A stretch of DNA of 64,000 bases from Haemophilus haemolyticus. Lineage in GTDB: Bacteria; Pseudomonadota; Gammaproteobacteria; Enterobacterales; Pasteurellaceae. Positions 1-9,356 of the stretch are shown piece by piece. The position numbers and the translations under genes are program-made. Under the pieces are notes generated by a model, which saw only the letters and a list, made by a program, of their open reading frames with translations, was not told the DNA's origin and did no database searches. The stretch spans positions 389,162-453,161 of the forward strand of contig NZ_LYCK01000001.1 of the NCBI RefSeq assembly GCF_001679045.1. Direction: 5' to 3'. Each line of letters begins with the position of its first letter. Position 1 is the first letter of the stretch.

Positions 1-1026
1 CAACAAACCGTACAAATTGGTGGAGAAACGACCAAAGGTTTAGGCGCTGGGGCAAATCCAAATGTTGGTCGTAAGGCTGCGGAAGATGATCAGGAAGAAA
101 TTCGCAAAATGCTTGAAGGTGCGGATATGGTCTTTATTGCAGCTGGTATGGGCGGTGGTACTGGTACTGGTGCAGCACCTGTTGTCGCAAAAATAGCTAA
201 AGAATTAGGCATTTTAACTGTTGCTGTCGTGACCAAACCATTTGCTTTTGAAGGCAAGAAGCGTATGCAATTTGCAGAGCTTGGTATTAAAGATTTAGCT
301 CAGTATGTTGATTCGATGATTATTATCCCTAATCAACAAATCCAAAAAGTTCTCCCTAAAAATGCTAAATTAATTGATGCTTTTGCTGCAGCAAACGATG
401 TGTTACGTAATTCGGTTATGGGCATTTCGGATATGATTACATCACCAGGTCTAATCAATGTGGACTTTGCCGATGTAAGAACAGTTATGTCTGAAATGGG
501 ACAAGCGATGATTGGTTTCGGTTCTGCTATTGGTGCAGCAGGTGAGGGGCGAGCAGAAGAAGCCGCTCGTATTGCAGTACGTAATGATTTATTGGAAAAA
601 ATCGATCTTTCTAATGCTAAAGGTATTTTAGTAAATATCACAGCTGGTATGGATCTTTCTTTTGAAGAATTTAATATTGTTGGTGAAACTGTCGGTAGCT
701 TTGCTTCAGAAGATGCAACAGTGGTTATTGGTACGAGTTTAGTGCCTGAGATGAGTGATGAAATTCGAGTGACTATTGTGGCAACAGGATTGGGGGAAAT
801 CGCTCCAACTGAGTCTGTTCAAGTATTGCGTCCTTCTCGTCCAGTTGAGCCAGAAGGTACAGGTCGAGTAAATATTGTGCCTGATATACATACTCGTGAG
901 CCAGTAGAAACTCAAAAAACTCCAGCAGAAGAATATCATCGCCCGCTGGATAAACCGATCACAGATCGTTTAGAAGCATTTAAGAAAAACAGTTTCTTTA
1001 ATCCTGCGCAACGTGAAGAAAATTAA
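1..1026 (+). CDS. ftsZ: Cell division protein FtsZ (3' part; start lies outside the window)
   Basis: FtsZ is the tubulin-like GTPase that polymerises at midcell into the Z ring and recruits the divisome. The frame is open from base 1, giving 341 codons before the TAA; by comparison with E. coli about 60-80 N-terminal residues are missing. The tubulin signature [10 protein letters not shown] lies at about 151-180, followed by the conserved stretches [10 protein letters not shown] and [15 protein letters not shown]. After the globular domain comes a linker rich in P, E and T. The last residues ([10 protein letters not shown]) do not resemble the usual DIPAFLR-type tail that binds FtsA and ZipA. 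lpxC follows after 43 bases, the usual end of the division and cell wall (dcw) cluster. Confidence 0.98.
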   Translation, partial: QQTVQIGGETTKGLGAGANPNVGRKAAEDDQEEIRKMLEGADMVFIAAGMGGGTGTGAAPVVAKIAKELGILTVAVVTKPFAFEGKKRMQFAELGIKDLAQYVDSMIIIPNQQIQKVLPKNAKLIDAFAAANDVLRNSVMGISDMITSPGLINVDFADVRTVMSEMGQAMIGFGSAIGAAGEGRAEEAARIAVRNDLLEKIDLSNAKGILVNITAGMDLSFEEFNIVGETVGSFASEDATVVIGTSLVPEMSDEIRVTIVATGLGEIAPTESVQVLRPSRPVEPEGTGRVNIVPDIHTREPVETQKTPAEEYHRPLDKPITDRLEAFKKNSFFNPAQREEN

Positions 1027-1069
1027 TTTAATTGGTTTTGAGAAATACCTGGAATATTAAGGTAGTAGA

Positions 1070-1987
1070 ATGATTAAACAAAGAACATTAAAACAAAGTA
1101 TTAAAGTAACAGGTGTTGGTTTACATAGCGGTAAGAAAGTGACTTTAACGTTACGTCCGGCTATGCCAAATACTGGTGTTGTTTACTATCGTACAGATTT
1201 AAATCCTGCAGTGGCATTCCCTGCTGATCCTAATTCCGTACGTGATACAATGCTTTGTACTGCACTAATTAATGAGCAAGGTGTACGAATTTCTACCGTT
1301 GAACATTTAAATGCCGCATTATCGGGCCTTGGTATTGATAATATCATTATTGAGGTTGATGCGCCTGAGATTCCTATTATGGATGGTAGCGCGAGTCCAT
1401 TTATCTATTTGTTGTTAGATGCGGGAATTGAAGAACAAAATGCACCTAAGAAATTTATTCGTATTAAAGAATATGTTCGAGTTGAAGATGGTGATAAATG
1501 GGCTGAATTTAAACCTTACAATGGTTTCCGTTTAGATTTCACTATTGATTTTGATCATCCAGCTATTGGCAAAAATGTTCGTAATTATGTCATGGATTTC
1601 TCTGCTCAGGCATTTGTTCATCAAATTAGTCGAGCAAGAACATTTGGTTTCATGAAAGATATAGAATATCTTCAATCTCAAGGTTTAGCATTAGGTGGTA
1701 GCCTTGATAATGCTATTGTTCTTGATGATTATAGAATTTTAAATGAAGATGGCTTACGCTTTAAAGATGAACTTGTTCGTCATAAAATGTTAGACGCAAT
1801 TGGCGATCTTTATATGGCTAGTTATAACATTATTGGTGATTTTAAAGCTTATAAGTCTGGTCATGGTTTAAATAACAAGTTACTACGTGCTGTATTAGCA
1901 AATCAAGAAGCGTGGGAGTTTGTAACTTTCGAAGATAAAGAACAAGTACCGCAAGGGTATGTTGCACCTGTTCAAGTATTTATCTAA
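1070..1987 (+). CDS. lpxC: UDP-3-O-acyl-N-acetylglucosamine deacetylase LpxC
   Basis: LpxC is a cytosolic zinc amidase that carries out the committed step of lipid A synthesis, removing the N-acetyl group from UDP-3-O-acyl-GlcNAc. At 305 aa it has the family's usual length. The zinc ligands are visible as H79 (in [10 protein letters not shown]), H238 and D242 (in HKMLDAIGD), and the catalytic H265 sits in KSGHGL. The ATG has a good ribosome binding site (AAGGTAG). It lies 43 bases after ftsZ at the end of the dcw cluster and is followed by a strong terminator, so it is probably the last gene of that transcript. Confidence 0.99.
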   Translation: MIKQRTLKQSIKVTGVGLHSGKKVTLTLRPAMPNTGVVYYRTDLNPAVAFPADPNSVRDTMLCTALINEQGVRISTVEHLNAALSGLGIDNIIIEVDAPEIPIMDGSASPFIYLLLDAGIEEQNAPKKFIRIKEYVRVEDGDKWAEFKPYNGFRLDFTIDFDHPAIGKNVRNYVMDFSAQAFVHQISRARTFGFMKDIEYLQSQGLALGGSLDNAIVLDDYRILNEDGLRFKDELVRHKMLDAIGDLYMASYNIIGDFKAYKSGHGLNNKLLRAVLANQEAWEFVTFEDKEQVPQGYVAPVQVFI

Positions 1988-2001
1988 TCATTTTATTTTT
2001 G

Positions 2002-2040
2002 AAAAAGCTATATTTCTGCTAAGAAGTATAGCTTTTTTAT
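2002..2040 (+). terminator. Rho-independent terminator after lpxC
   Basis: An 11-bp stem (AAAAAGCTATA, 2002-2012, with TATAGCTTTTT, 2027-2037) is followed by a T-rich run. It ends the ftsZ-lpxC transcript. Confidence 0.9.
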
Positions 2041-2046
2041 TTTCAT

Positions 2047-2090
2047 CGCACTTTAAAATGACTAATTGCCTAAAAGTGCGGTTTATTTTT
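2047..2090 (+). terminator. Second hairpin between lpxC and pheA, made of two inverted uptake signals
   Basis: CGCACTTT (2047-2054) pairs with AAAGTGCG (2073-2080), and GTTTATTTTT follows. The stem arms are DNA uptake signal cores in opposite orientation, a common form of terminator in Haemophilus. It lies 24 bases or more before the pheA start, so it could also act on a pheA leader, but no leader peptide is visible. Confidence 0.5.
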
Positions 2091-2113
2091 CTCATTTTTT
2101 ATAAGGGGATGCT

Positions 2114-3271
2114 ATGAAGCTAGAATTATCTGAAATTCGCCAACAAATTACGCAAATAGATCGTAGTTTATTAAAATTGCTTTCTGAGCGTCATCGTTTA
2201 GCTTTCGATGTAGTGAGAAGTAAAGAGATCTCGCAAAAAGCTTTACGTGATGTAGAGCGAGAACAGCAACTTTTACAAGAATTAGTTCAATTTTCAGAAA
2301 ATGAGAATTATCAACTTGAACCACAATATATCACTTCAATTTTCCAAAAAATTATTGAAGATTCAGTATTGACCCAGCAAGTCTATTTGCAGAATAAACT
2401 TAATGAACAACGTAATCAAAATTTACATATTGCTTTTTTAGGTAAGAGAGGGTCTTATTCAAATTTAGCTGCACGTAATTATGCTGCTCGTTATCAAAAA
2501 CAATTTGTAGAACTAGGATGTCAGTCTTTTGAGCAAGTATTTGAAAAAGTGCAAAATGGTGAAGCAGATTTTGGCGTATTGCCTTTAGAAAATACAACAT
2601 CAGGCGCTATTAATGAGGTCTATGATTTGCTCCAGCATACTGACTTATCATTGGTAGGCGAGCTAGCTTACCCAATTCAGCATTGTGTTTTGGTAAATGG
2701 CACGACTGAATTAAGTGAAATAGATACTTTATATAGTCATCCCCAAGTGATTCAACAATGTAGTCAATTTATACATAGTCTTGATCGAGTACATATTGAA
2801 TATTGTGAAAGTAGCTCTCATGCAATGCAACTTATTGCAAGTTTAAATAAGCCGAATATTGCGGCATTAGGGAATGAAGATGGTGGTAAATTGTATGGAC
2901 TTAGCGTATTAAAAACTAATATTGCTAATCAAGAGAACAATATTACGCGTTTTATTGTTGTTGCTAAAGAACAGCGTGAGGTTTCACCACAGATACCGGC
3001 AAAAACATTATTATTAATGACAACTTCACAGCAAATTGGCTCATTAGTTGATGCACTTTTAGTTTTCAAAAAACATCAAATTAATATGACGAAATTAGAG
3101 TCTCGTCCAATTTATGGGAAACCTTGGGAGGAAATGTTTTATCTTGAAATAGAAGCGAATATCCATCATCCTGATATTCAGCAAGCTTTGGAAGAGTTAA
3201 AGAATTGTAGTAACTATCTAAAGATTTTAGGTTGTTATCCTAGCGAAATTGTGAAACCAGTTAATTTATAA
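2114..3271 (+). CDS. pheA: Bifunctional chorismate mutase / prephenate dehydratase PheA
   Basis: PheA converts chorismate to prephenate and then to phenylpyruvate, the branch to phenylalanine. At 385 aa it has the full E. coli-type layout: an AroQ chorismate mutase domain (about 1-95, with the EIRxQIxxIDxxLLxLLxER pattern), a prephenate dehydratase domain (about 105-285, ending in the catalytic NITRF motif) and a C-terminal ACT domain (about 297-385) with the ESRP phenylalanine-binding motif. It is preceded by a strong AAGGGG ribosome binding site. Unlike enterobacterial pheA, no Phe-rich leader peptide is visible upstream, so control is probably by feedback inhibition. It is followed by an uptake-signal terminator. 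Confidence 0.98.
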   Translation: MKLELSEIRQQITQIDRSLLKLLSERHRLAFDVVRSKEISQKALRDVEREQQLLQELVQFSENENYQLEPQYITSIFQKIIEDSVLTQQVYLQNKLNEQRNQNLHIAFLGKRGSYSNLAARNYAARYQKQFVELGCQSFEQVFEKVQNGEADFGVLPLENTTSGAINEVYDLLQHTDLSLVGELAYPIQHCVLVNGTTELSEIDTLYSHPQVIQQCSQFIHSLDRVHIEYCESSSHAMQLIASLNKPNIAALGNEDGGKLYGLSVLKTNIANQENNITRFIVVAKEQREVSPQIPAKTLLLMTTSQQIGSLVDALLVFKKHQINMTKLESRPIYGKPWEEMFYLEIEANIHHPDIQQALEELKNCSNYLKILGCYPSEIVKPVNL

Positions 3272-3272
3272 G

Positions 3273-3312
3273 AAAGTGCGGTCAATAAAATTATTTTTGA
3301 CCGCACTTTTTT
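3273..3312 (+). terminator. Bidirectional terminator from an inverted uptake-signal pair (pheA / rapZ)
   Basis: AAAGTGCGGTCA (3273-3284) is the exact inverse of TGACCGCACTTT (3298-3309), and T runs lie on both sides. It separates the convergent genes pheA and rapZ and partly overlaps the rapZ stop. Confidence 0.9.
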
Positions 3313-4169
3313 TATACTTTTTTATTTCGTTCTAAAGATTTATGCTGAATCTGGACGATTTTCCCTTTAGCTTGAAAATATTCGCCTAACTGCTGTGCTA
3401 TATAAACGGAGCGGTGTTTTCCCCCTGTACACCCAATGGCAATGGTTAAATAGCTACGATTGTTTTTTTCTAACATTGGCAACCAAGTATCAATATAGTT
3501 ACGAGTGAGGTAGATAAATTCATTTACTTGCGTGTGACTATTCAGAAATTCTGCTACTGGCGCATCTAATCCTGTCATAGGGCGTAATGTTGGATCCCAA
3601 TGCGGGTTAGGTAAGAAACGTACATCGAAAACATAATCAGCGTCTAAAGGAATTCCATATTTAAAGCCAAAAGATTCAACAACGATTTTTAGTTCTTTAT
3701 CACTATTTCCTCGTAAAAATTCGCGTAGGCGTTCCGCAAGAGTATGAGTAGAAAGATGGGTGGTATCAATAATAAAGTTTGCGTGTTGAATTAATGGCTC
3801 AAGGTAGCGATATTCTTCATCTATTGCTGCTTCAAGAGATAGATCTTGCAAGGAAAGTGGGTGCAGACGGCGTGAATCGCTATAACGACGAATCAATGTG
3901 CCACGATCTGCTTCAAGGAAAATAATCTTTAATTGATGATATTTTTGTAAGGTATTTAGAGTTTGTTCAAGAGTATTGGCTGAATTAGGAATATTACGAA
4001 TATCAAGGCTGATTGCGACCGAAGATTGGGATTGGGATAGAATATCGGTCAATTGAGGAAGTAAATCTAGAGGAATATTATCAACACAATAATATCCAGC
4101 ATCTTCTAATGCTCGTAAGGCTACGGATTTTCCTGCGCCAGAACGTCCGCTAATAATGATAATTTCCAT
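3312..4169 (-). CDS. rapZ: RNase adapter protein RapZ (P-loop nucleotide-binding protein)
   Basis: RapZ in E. coli is an RNA-binding adapter that delivers the small RNA GlmZ to RNase E and senses glucosamine-6-phosphate. This protein has 285 aa, the family length. The Walker A motif GRSGAGKS is at 8-15, and the C-terminal domain has the conserved [10 protein letters not shown] stretch and a basic tail (HKSLERNKK) like the RNA-binding end of the E. coli protein. The start has a strong GGGGGAA ribosome binding site, and the gene follows ptsN by 15 bases in the lpt-ptsN-rapZ operon. No npr gene follows. I see no GlmY or GlmZ RNA here, so the RNA partner in this organism is open. Confidence 0.95.
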   Translation of the reverse strand: MEIIIISGRSGAGKSVALRALEDAGYYCVDNIPLDLLPQLTDILSQSQSSVAISLDIRNIPNSANTLEQTLNTLQKYHQLKIIFLEADRGTLIRRYSDSRRLHPLSLQDLSLEAAIDEEYRYLEPLIQHANFIIDTTHLSTHTLAERLREFLRGNSDKELKIVVESFGFKYGIPLDADYVFDVRFLPNPHWDPTLRPMTGLDAPVAEFLNSHTQVNEFIYLTRNYIDTWLPMLEKNNRSYLTIAIGCTGGKHRSVYIAQQLGEYFQAKGKIVQIQHKSLERNKKV

Positions 4170-4184
4170 AATTCCCCCTTTAAA

Positions 4185-4679
4185 TTATTCTCGGGTTTCT
4201 TCAGGCGAAGTTTCTGCCCTATCTGAAATCTCAAAAACTTGCCAAATTTCATCCGCACTTTTAGCTGAACGTAATTGTTTTAACATATTTTTATCGGTAA
4301 GTTTTTCGATTAATGATGCCAATATAGGGATGTATGTTTCGCACTGATTCTCTGGAATAAGTATAGCAAAAATTAAATCTACAGGTTTACCATCAAGCGA
4401 ATCATAATTAATTGGGTTATCCAATTGCATAAACACGGCGATTGCTTTGTCACATACCTCAAGAGGAATTTTCGCCTTAGGCATTGCTATGCCATTGCCT
4501 AGTCCTGAGTTACCCAGCTTTTCGCGCTCAAAAAGGGATTCAAAGCACGCTTGCTCACCTTTATCACAGTGAAGTTTTTCTTCTACAAAATGTGCGATAG
4601 ATTCAAATAATCGTTTTTTGCTAGAAAAACTAACGCCCTGACGAATATTCTCAGGGCTTAATAGTTCAGTTATTTTCAT
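4185..4679 (-). CDS. ptsN: PtsN / EIIA-Ntr-like protein lacking the phosphorylatable histidine
   Basis: PtsN (EIIA-Ntr) is the terminal phosphocarrier of the nitrogen PTS; its dephospho form regulates potassium transport and other targets in enterobacteria. The protein is 164 aa and aligns well throughout, including GLGNGIA, PVDLIFAILIP and the C-terminal RSAKSADE region. In E. coli the phosphorylated histidine lies in GIAIPHGK; here the same place reads GIAMPKAK, with lysine at residue 68. The codon is AAG in the sequence as given. The protein should therefore not be phosphorylated at that site. It sits 2 bases after lptB, where enterobacteria have rpoN and hpf in between, and is followed by rapZ. 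Confidence 0.93.
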   Translation of the reverse strand: MKITELLSPENIRQGVSFSSKKRLFESIAHFVEEKLHCDKGEQACFESLFEREKLGNSGLGNGIAMPKAKIPLEVCDKAIAVFMQLDNPINYDSLDGKPVDLIFAILIPENQCETYIPILASLIEKLTDKNMLKQLRSAKSADEIWQVFEISDRAETSPEETRE

Positions 4680-4681
4680 TT

Positions 4682-5407
4682 TTATAATTTGAATTGTTCG
4701 CCCAAATAAACGCGTTTAACGTGTTCATCGTTCATAACTTGTTCTGGTGTGCCTGTTGCGATAATTTTGCCTTCACCTACGATATAAGCCCGTTCACATA
4801 CATCAAGTGTTTCACGTACATTATGATCGGTAATCAAAACACCTAATCCTCGGTTACGTAAGTCGGTGATAATTTTTTTAATATCGCTCACAGAAATTGG
4901 ATCTACACCAGCAAATGGCTCATCTAATAGAATAAACTTAGGATTTGCAGCTAATGCTCGTGCGATTTCAACTCGACGACGCTCACCGCCAGATAATGAC
5001 TGACCTAAACTATCCCGAATATGGCCAATATTAAATTCCTCAATCAACTCATCAGCTTTTTCTCGACGTTGTTGAGAGGTTAAATCTTTGCGTATTTCTA
5101 ATACAGCCATTAGATTTTCGTATACAGTCAAACGGCGAAAAATAGAGGCTTCTTGTGGCAAATAACCGATTCCACGTTGCGCACGATTATGCATTGGGAG
5201 CAAACTAATGTCTTCTCCGTCAATAATAATTTTACCTTGATCTTGGCGAACTAACCCCACAACCATGTAGAAGGTTGTTGTTTTCCCAGCGCCGTTTGGT
5301 CCGAGCAAACCAACAATTTCATTAGAGTTTACAGTTAAACTTACATCTGAAACAACTTTACGGCTTTTATAGCTCTTAGCTAAATTTTCAGCAGTCAGAA
5401 TTGACAT
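4682..5407 (-). CDS. lptB: Lipopolysaccharide transport ATPase LptB
   Basis: LptB is the cytoplasmic ATPase of the LptB2FG complex that extracts LPS from the inner membrane and drives it across the LptA bridge. It has 241 aa. Walker A GPNGAGKT is at 36-43, the signature LSGGE at 138-142, Walker B FILLDEP at 158-164 and the switch histidine at 195. It follows lptA by 3 bases, so the two are translated from one message with lptC upstream and ptsN downstream. Confidence 0.98.
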   Translation of the reverse strand: MSILTAENLAKSYKSRKVVSDVSLTVNSNEIVGLLGPNGAGKTTTFYMVVGLVRQDQGKIIIDGEDISLLPMHNRAQRGIGYLPQEASIFRRLTVYENLMAVLEIRKDLTSQQRREKADELIEEFNIGHIRDSLGQSLSGGERRRVEIARALAANPKFILLDEPFAGVDPISVSDIKKIITDLRNRGLGVLITDHNVRETLDVCERAYIVGEGKIIATGTPEQVMNDEHVKRVYLGEQFKL

Positions 5408-5410
5408 AAA

Positions 5411-5929
5411 TTACTTCCCTTTAGCTTGTTGTAATTGCGATGGAATAAGGACTGTTGTTACACGTGATTTTCCATTACCATTAGCTTTAAGTTGTTGTTT
5501 TTTCACATCGTAGGTAATTAGTTGTCCATTAATCTTACTATCAAGTTGTTTTAATTCAGCATTATCAGTTAATGTTAAAAATTCAGTACCAAGATCATAG
5601 TGAACTTTGTTTGCTTTTCCATCCACTGGCTTACCATTATCTAGCTGCTGATGGAATATTACTGGAGTACCAAATGCTTCCACGGTTTCTTTTTTACCTG
5701 AATTTTCAGGTGGGCGCGTAATGACAACTTTATTTGCCTTGATTAAAATTGAACCCTGAGTAATTGAAACGTTATCAGTAAAAGTGACAACACTTTTTTC
5801 CATATCTAATGATTGATTATCGGAAACAATGTTAATTGGTTGATTCGTATCATCTTTCAACGCGAAAGCAGAGAAAGAGGTCATGATTAATGCCGCGAGT
5901 AAAATAATTTTATTGTTTGTTAATTTCAT
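5411..5929 (-). CDS. lptA: Periplasmic LPS-bridge protein LptA
   Basis: LptA oligomerises in the periplasm to form the bridge that carries LPS from LptC to LptD. The 172-aa product has a clear signal peptide (about 1-23, cut after FSAFA) and an OstA-type beta-jellyroll body (PINIVSDNQSLDMEK start, VTFTDNVSITQG). Its start overlaps the end of lptC by 20 bases. The start is the only good one and has an AGGT ribosome binding site within lptC. Confidence 0.96.
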   Translation of the reverse strand: MKLTNNKIILLAALIMTSFSAFALKDDTNQPINIVSDNQSLDMEKSVVTFTDNVSITQGSILIKANKVVITRPPENSGKKETVEAFGTPVIFHQQLDNGKPVDGKANKVHYDLGTEFLTLTDNAELKQLDSKINGQLITYDVKKQQLKANGNGKSRVTTVLIPSQLQQAKGK

Positions 5930-6518
5930 AATATGTTTTTACCTGTTCTTTTAATGTTGCAATTTGTTGGCGTAGGTTGCCAACCATTTTTAAGCCAGTT
6001 GAGTTAAAATGTTGTCCGTTTATTTTCACCATTGTACCTGATGAAATATCTTGAGTTTTTAAGTTAACCTCTGCAACTTGAGTTTCGATTCGCTGTAACC
6101 GAGAAGTTGGTTCTAAACTTTCAGCAACGACATCACCCTCTAAATAAAGCATTTCATCTTTCGTCAATTTGGCTTTTTTGGCGCTAAGTTTCCAACTTTG
6201 AGATTCTAATAATTTTGCTGAATTATTTGATTTTTCAGCATTATTAGATGTAGAGACATCGAATAAGTACACCAAAGGCATTTCAAACTCAGTATGACCA
6301 TCAACTGTATAATGTTTCACTTTGTCTGCGGTCGAGAGATATTGTTTTTTACCTTCTGGGGAAAATACCGTAGTTTCCATTTTATTTCCAATATAATCTG
6401 GACTATCTGGTTTTTTTACTAAGTTTGACAAATCAGGTTTATCGCTATTTAAAGAATAAAACCATCCCAGCGAACCAAGAGCGATAAGACCTAAAATTAC
6501 ATTCCAACGAATATTCAT
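5910..6518 (-). CDS. lptC: LPS export protein LptC
   Basis: LptC is a bitopic inner-membrane protein that takes LPS from LptB2FG and hands it to LptA. The 202-aa product has one transmembrane helix near residues 7-23 (VILGLIALGSLGWFYSL) and a periplasmic jellyroll domain. It is the first gene of lptC-lptA-lptB-ptsN-rapZ here; kdsC and kdsD, which precede it in E. coli, are absent. darP lies 48 bases upstream on the same strand with no convincing terminator between, so read-through is possible. Confidence 0.94.
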   Translation of the reverse strand: MNIRWNVILGLIALGSLGWFYSLNSDKPDLSNLVKKPDSPDYIGNKMETTVFSPEGKKQYLSTADKVKHYTVDGHTEFEMPLVYLFDVSTSNNAEKSNNSAKLLESQSWKLSAKKAKLTKDEMLYLEGDVVAESLEPTSRLQRIETQVAEVNLKTQDISSGTMVKINGQHFNSTGLKMVGNLRQQIATLKEQVKTYYEINKQ

Positions 6519-6566
6519 ATTTTTAAATTTGTTACTCGAAAAGTGCGGATAAAAATTTAATATTTT

Positions 6567-7103
6567 TTAATCTTCTAACATCAATGTTTTGAGCATTTGA
6601 TAAATTTCTCGATAGGCTTTCGATGGTTTATTTTGCTCACGTTCTTTTTGTGCCGAACGAATAAGATTACGTAGTTGTTGACGATCTACATCAGGATAAT
6701 CATTGAATAAATCGGTTAGAGCCACGTCACCTTTTTCTACTAATTCATCCCGCACTTTTTCGATTTTGTGCAGCATAGCCTGCTTTTGGTTATGTTTATT
6801 TTCGATTTTATCTAATGCTTCACGAATAGGCTCAACATCAATGCCTCTAAATAATTTGCCGATATACTGTAATTGACGGCGACGAGCTTCTTTTTGTAAA
6901 CGCTGAGCAAGTTCAATGGCATCAAGTAAGGATTCATCAAGTGGGATTTTGGCAAGATTAGCTTTGGTTAAATTTACAATCTTTTCACCAAGTTGTTTTA
7001 AATCTTCAGCATCGCGTTTGATTTCGCTTTTACTTACCCAAATAATTTCTTCTTGTTCTTCATCTTCCCAATCGAAAGCTTCTTTTTTCTTACGTTTTGC
7101 CAT
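6567..7103 (-). CDS. darP: Ribosome-associated protein DarP/YjgA (DUF615)
   Basis: DarP (YjgA) binds late 50S ribosomal precursors in E. coli and helps mature the peptidyl transferase centre. The 178-aa product starts with a highly charged lysine-rich tail ([16 protein letters not shown]) and has the helical core with QYIGKLFR and [13 protein letters not shown] chose the ATG at 7103 because GAGAGAA lies just ahead of it; an in-frame TTG 12 bases further up is less likely. It is divergent from pmbA, as in E. coli, with 89 bases between holding both promoters. Confidence 0.95.
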   Translation of the reverse strand: MAKRKKKEAFDWEDEEQEEIIWVSKSEIKRDAEDLKQLGEKIVNLTKANLAKIPLDESLLDAIELAQRLQKEARRRQLQYIGKLFRGIDVEPIREALDKIENKHNQKQAMLHKIEKVRDELVEKGDVALTDLFNDYPDVDRQQLRNLIRSAQKEREQNKPSKAYREIYQMLKTLMLED

Positions 7104-7192
7104 AATTTCTCTCAACTAAAATTTGGCGCGTATTTTAGCACAAAGTTTCAAAATAATATAAAATGTGACAAATTTTTAACGGGAAAAAAATA

Positions 7193-8548
7193 ATGAAAAT
7201 AGCCGAAAATCAAACCGCACTTTTGAAAGCTCAAGAACAAGAATTACGTCAAGCAGTCAGCTTTGCTATTGAATTAGCAACAAAATCAGGCGCGAGTGCA
7301 GAAGTCGCCGTCACTAAAGTTAGCGGATTGTCAGTATCCACACGCTTGCAAGAAATTGAAAATGTTGAATTTACTAATGATGGTGCATTGGGGATCTCCG
7401 TTTATATGGGACAACAAAAAGGCAATGCATCAACATCAGATTTAAGTGAAGGCGCTATTCGAAACGCAGTGGAAGCCGCACTTGCTATTGCAAAATACAC
7501 TTCACCCGATGATTGCACAGGCCTTGCGGATAAAGATTTAATGGCTTTTGATGCGCCTGATTTAGAACTTTATCATGCTGCTGATGTGAATGTTGATAAA
7601 GCAACAGAACTTGCACTTGAGGCTGAAAAGGCGGCTTTAGAGGCGGATGAACGCATTATAAATAGTAATGGTGCAAGTTTTAATTCACATACAGGCGTGA
7701 AAGTGTATGGAAATAGCCATGGCATGTTGCAAAGTTATTTATCAAGCCGTTATTCCTTATCTTGTTCGGTTATTGGTGGCGTAGAAGATGCCTTAGAAAA
7801 TGATTACGAATACACGATCTCTCGTGAATTCGATAAACTCCAATCGCCAATTTGGGTTGGCGAAAATTGTGCAAAGAAAGTCATTTCTCGTTTAAATCCT
7901 CAAAAACTTAGTACACGAGAAGTGCCTGTCATTTTCTTAAATGATGTTGCAACGGGTCTTATTTCTCACTTTGCCACTGCAATAAGTGGTGGCAGTTTAT
8001 ATAGAAAATCGAGTTTCTTGCTCGATCATTTGGGTGAACAGGTCTTACCTGATTGGTTCAATATCAGTGAGAGACCACATTTATTACGCCGTTTGGCTTC
8101 AACGCCTTTTGATAGTGAAGGTGTTCGTACGCAAGATCGTGAAATTGTCGAAGACGGGATATTACAAACTTATTTAGTGACAAGTTACAGTGGTAAAAAA
8201 CTCGGTATGCTAAGTACTGGTCATGCTGGTGGAATTCACAACTGGCTTGTTAAGCCAAATTTGAATGGTGGATTGACCGCACTTTTACGTCAAATGGGAA
8301 CTGGATTATTAGTAACGGATGTCATGGGACAAGGTGTCAATATTGTTACAGGCGATTATTCGCGTGGCGCATCAGGTTTTTGGGTGGAAAATGGTGAAAT
8401 TCAATACCCAGTCGCCGAAATTACTATTGCGGGGCAATTGCAAGATATGTTGAAGAATATGGTTGCTGTAGCGGATGATATAGAGCATCGTTCTAACATT
8501 CAAACTGGTTCTATTTTGTTAGATAAGATGAAAATTTCAGGAAATTAA
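7193..8548 (+). CDS. pmbA: Metalloprotease PmbA/TldE
   Basis: PmbA (TldE) pairs with TldD to form a zinc protease that, in E. coli, degrades unfolded peptides, matures microcin B17 and takes part in CcdA antitoxin degradation. The protein is 451 aa, the usual size for TldE. It carries the conserved C-terminal glycine-rich stretch ([17 protein letters not shown]). As expected for TldE, no HExxxH zinc motif is present; that lies in TldD, which is not in this window. It is divergent from darP. Confidence 0.96.
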   Translation: MKIAENQTALLKAQEQELRQAVSFAIELATKSGASAEVAVTKVSGLSVSTRLQEIENVEFTNDGALGISVYMGQQKGNASTSDLSEGAIRNAVEAALAIAKYTSPDDCTGLADKDLMAFDAPDLELYHAADVNVDKATELALEAEKAALEADERIINSNGASFNSHTGVKVYGNSHGMLQSYLSSRYSLSCSVIGGVEDALENDYEYTISREFDKLQSPIWVGENCAKKVISRLNPQKLSTREVPVIFLNDVATGLISHFATAISGGSLYRKSSFLLDHLGEQVLPDWFNISERPHLLRRLASTPFDSEGVRTQDREIVEDGILQTYLVTSYSGKKLGMLSTGHAGGIHNWLVKPNLNGGLTALLRQMGTGLLVTDVMGQGVNIVTGDYSRGASGFWVENGEIQYPVAEITIAGQLQDMLKNMVAVADDIEHRSNIQTGSILLDKMKISGN

Positions 8549-8559
8549 AAAATATTTTT

Positions 8560-8607
8560 AAAATTGAGAATTATTCTTATTGACAATAACTAAATATCTG
8601 TTACTAT
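8560..8607 (+). promoter_or_regulatory. Promoter with overlapping Fur-box-like site for a small RNA
   Basis: TTGACA (8580-8585) and TACTAT (8602-8607) are 16 bases apart, a near-consensus sigma-70 promoter with the start predicted near 8613. GAGAATTATTCTTATTGAC (about 8566-8584) overlaps the -35 box and matches 12 of 19 positions of the E. coli Fur consensus by my count. Fur binding is an inference. Confidence 0.6.
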
Positions 8608-8612
8608 ACGCA

Positions 8613-8711
8613 CATCTGTTAAGCGATTGCAGGTTGCTCCAACAGGTAGAGTAGAAAGTAAATTCGTTAGGGTTCAAAAAGGCTGAAGGTTTAAACTTCA
8701 GCCTTTTTTTT
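8613..8711 (+). ncRNA. Candidate Fur-regulated small RNA (possibly HrrF) between pmbA and hpt
   Basis: About 99 bases lie between a strong promoter and a strong terminator (stem GGCTGAAG 8681-8688 with CTTCAGCC 8696-8703, then eight T), and hold no open reading frame with a ribosome binding site. This is the layout of a stand-alone small RNA. The Fur-like site at the promoter suggests iron repression. H. influenzae is known to make a Fur-controlled RNA called HrrF; I cannot recall its exact locus, so the identity is a guess. The alternative is an attenuated leader of hpt, whose ATG lies 49 bases after the terminator. Confidence 0.55.
8681..8711 (+). terminator. Rho-independent terminator upstream of hpt
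   Basis: An 8-bp stem (GGCTGAAG 8681-8688 / CTTCAGCC 8696-8703) flanked by A and T runs, with eight T following. Confidence 0.92.
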
Positions 8712-8759
8712 GTAAAATAGCAAACGATTTTATCCCCTGTCATCTCATAAGGAAACACA

Positions 8760-9299
8760 ATGAAAAAACACCACGTTGACGTTTTAATTTCAGAGAACGA
8801 TGTTCATGCTCGTATTGCTGAGTTAGGTTCTCAAATTACAAAATTTTATCAAGAAAAAAAGATCGATAGCCTTGTTGTTGTGGGGCTTTTACGTGGTTCC
8901 TTTATGTTTATGGCGGATATTGTTCGTCAGATAAATTTACCTGTGGAAATTGAATTTATGACTACTTCAAGTTATGGCACAGGTATGACTACGAATCACG
9001 ACGTTCGAATTACCAAAGATTTGGACGGCGATATAAAAGGTAAACACGTTTTAATTGTGGAAGATATTATTGATACGGGCTATACGTTGGAAAAAGTGCG
9101 TGATATTTTGAATTTGCGTGAGCCTGCGAGCCTTGCAATTTGTACTTTGCTTGATAAACCTTCTCGTCGCGAAGTGGAAGTGCCTGTTGAATGGGTTGGT
9201 TTTGAAATTCCTGATAAATTTGTGGTGGGGTATGGTATCGATTACGCACAACGCCATCGTAATTTAGGCTATATCGGTAAAGTTGTTTTAGAAGAATAA
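8760..9299 (+). CDS. hpt: Hypoxanthine phosphoribosyltransferase
   Basis: Hpt salvages hypoxanthine (and guanine less well) to IMP using PRPP in the cytosol. The 179-aa product has the PRPP-binding loop [13 protein letters not shown] at 97-109 and the N-terminal [15 protein letters not shown] stretch of the family. The ATG has a strong ribosome binding site (AAGGAAA). It is flanked upstream by the small RNA terminator and downstream by a convergent terminator shared with nrdG. I see no convincing PurR site. Confidence 0.97.
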   Translation: MKKHHVDVLISENDVHARIAELGSQITKFYQEKKIDSLVVVGLLRGSFMFMADIVRQINLPVEIEFMTTSSYGTGMTTNHDVRITKDLDGDIKGKHVLIVEDIIDTGYTLEKVRDILNLREPASLAICTLLDKPSRREVEVPVEWVGFEIPDKFVVGYGIDYAQRHRNLGYIGKVVLEE

Positions 9300-9312
9300 T
9301 TTGATTTTATTG

Positions 9313-9356
9313 AAAAGTGCGGTTGAAATTTTAAATGAATTTTTAGCCGCACTTTT
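9313..9356. terminator. Uptake-signal terminator between convergent hpt and nrdG
   Basis: AAAAGTGCGG (9313-9322) pairs with CCGCACTTTT (9347-9356). The right arm runs into the nrdG stop codon, so it can serve both strands. Confidence 0.75.

Noticed and set aside
1988..2113. A Phe-rich leader peptide and attenuator for pheA
   Set aside because: No small frame with repeated phenylalanine codons is present; the two hairpins are the lpxC terminator and an uptake-signal pair.
8713..8759. A PurR operator upstream of hpt
   Set aside because: Only a half site (GCAAACG) is present; the second half does not match.
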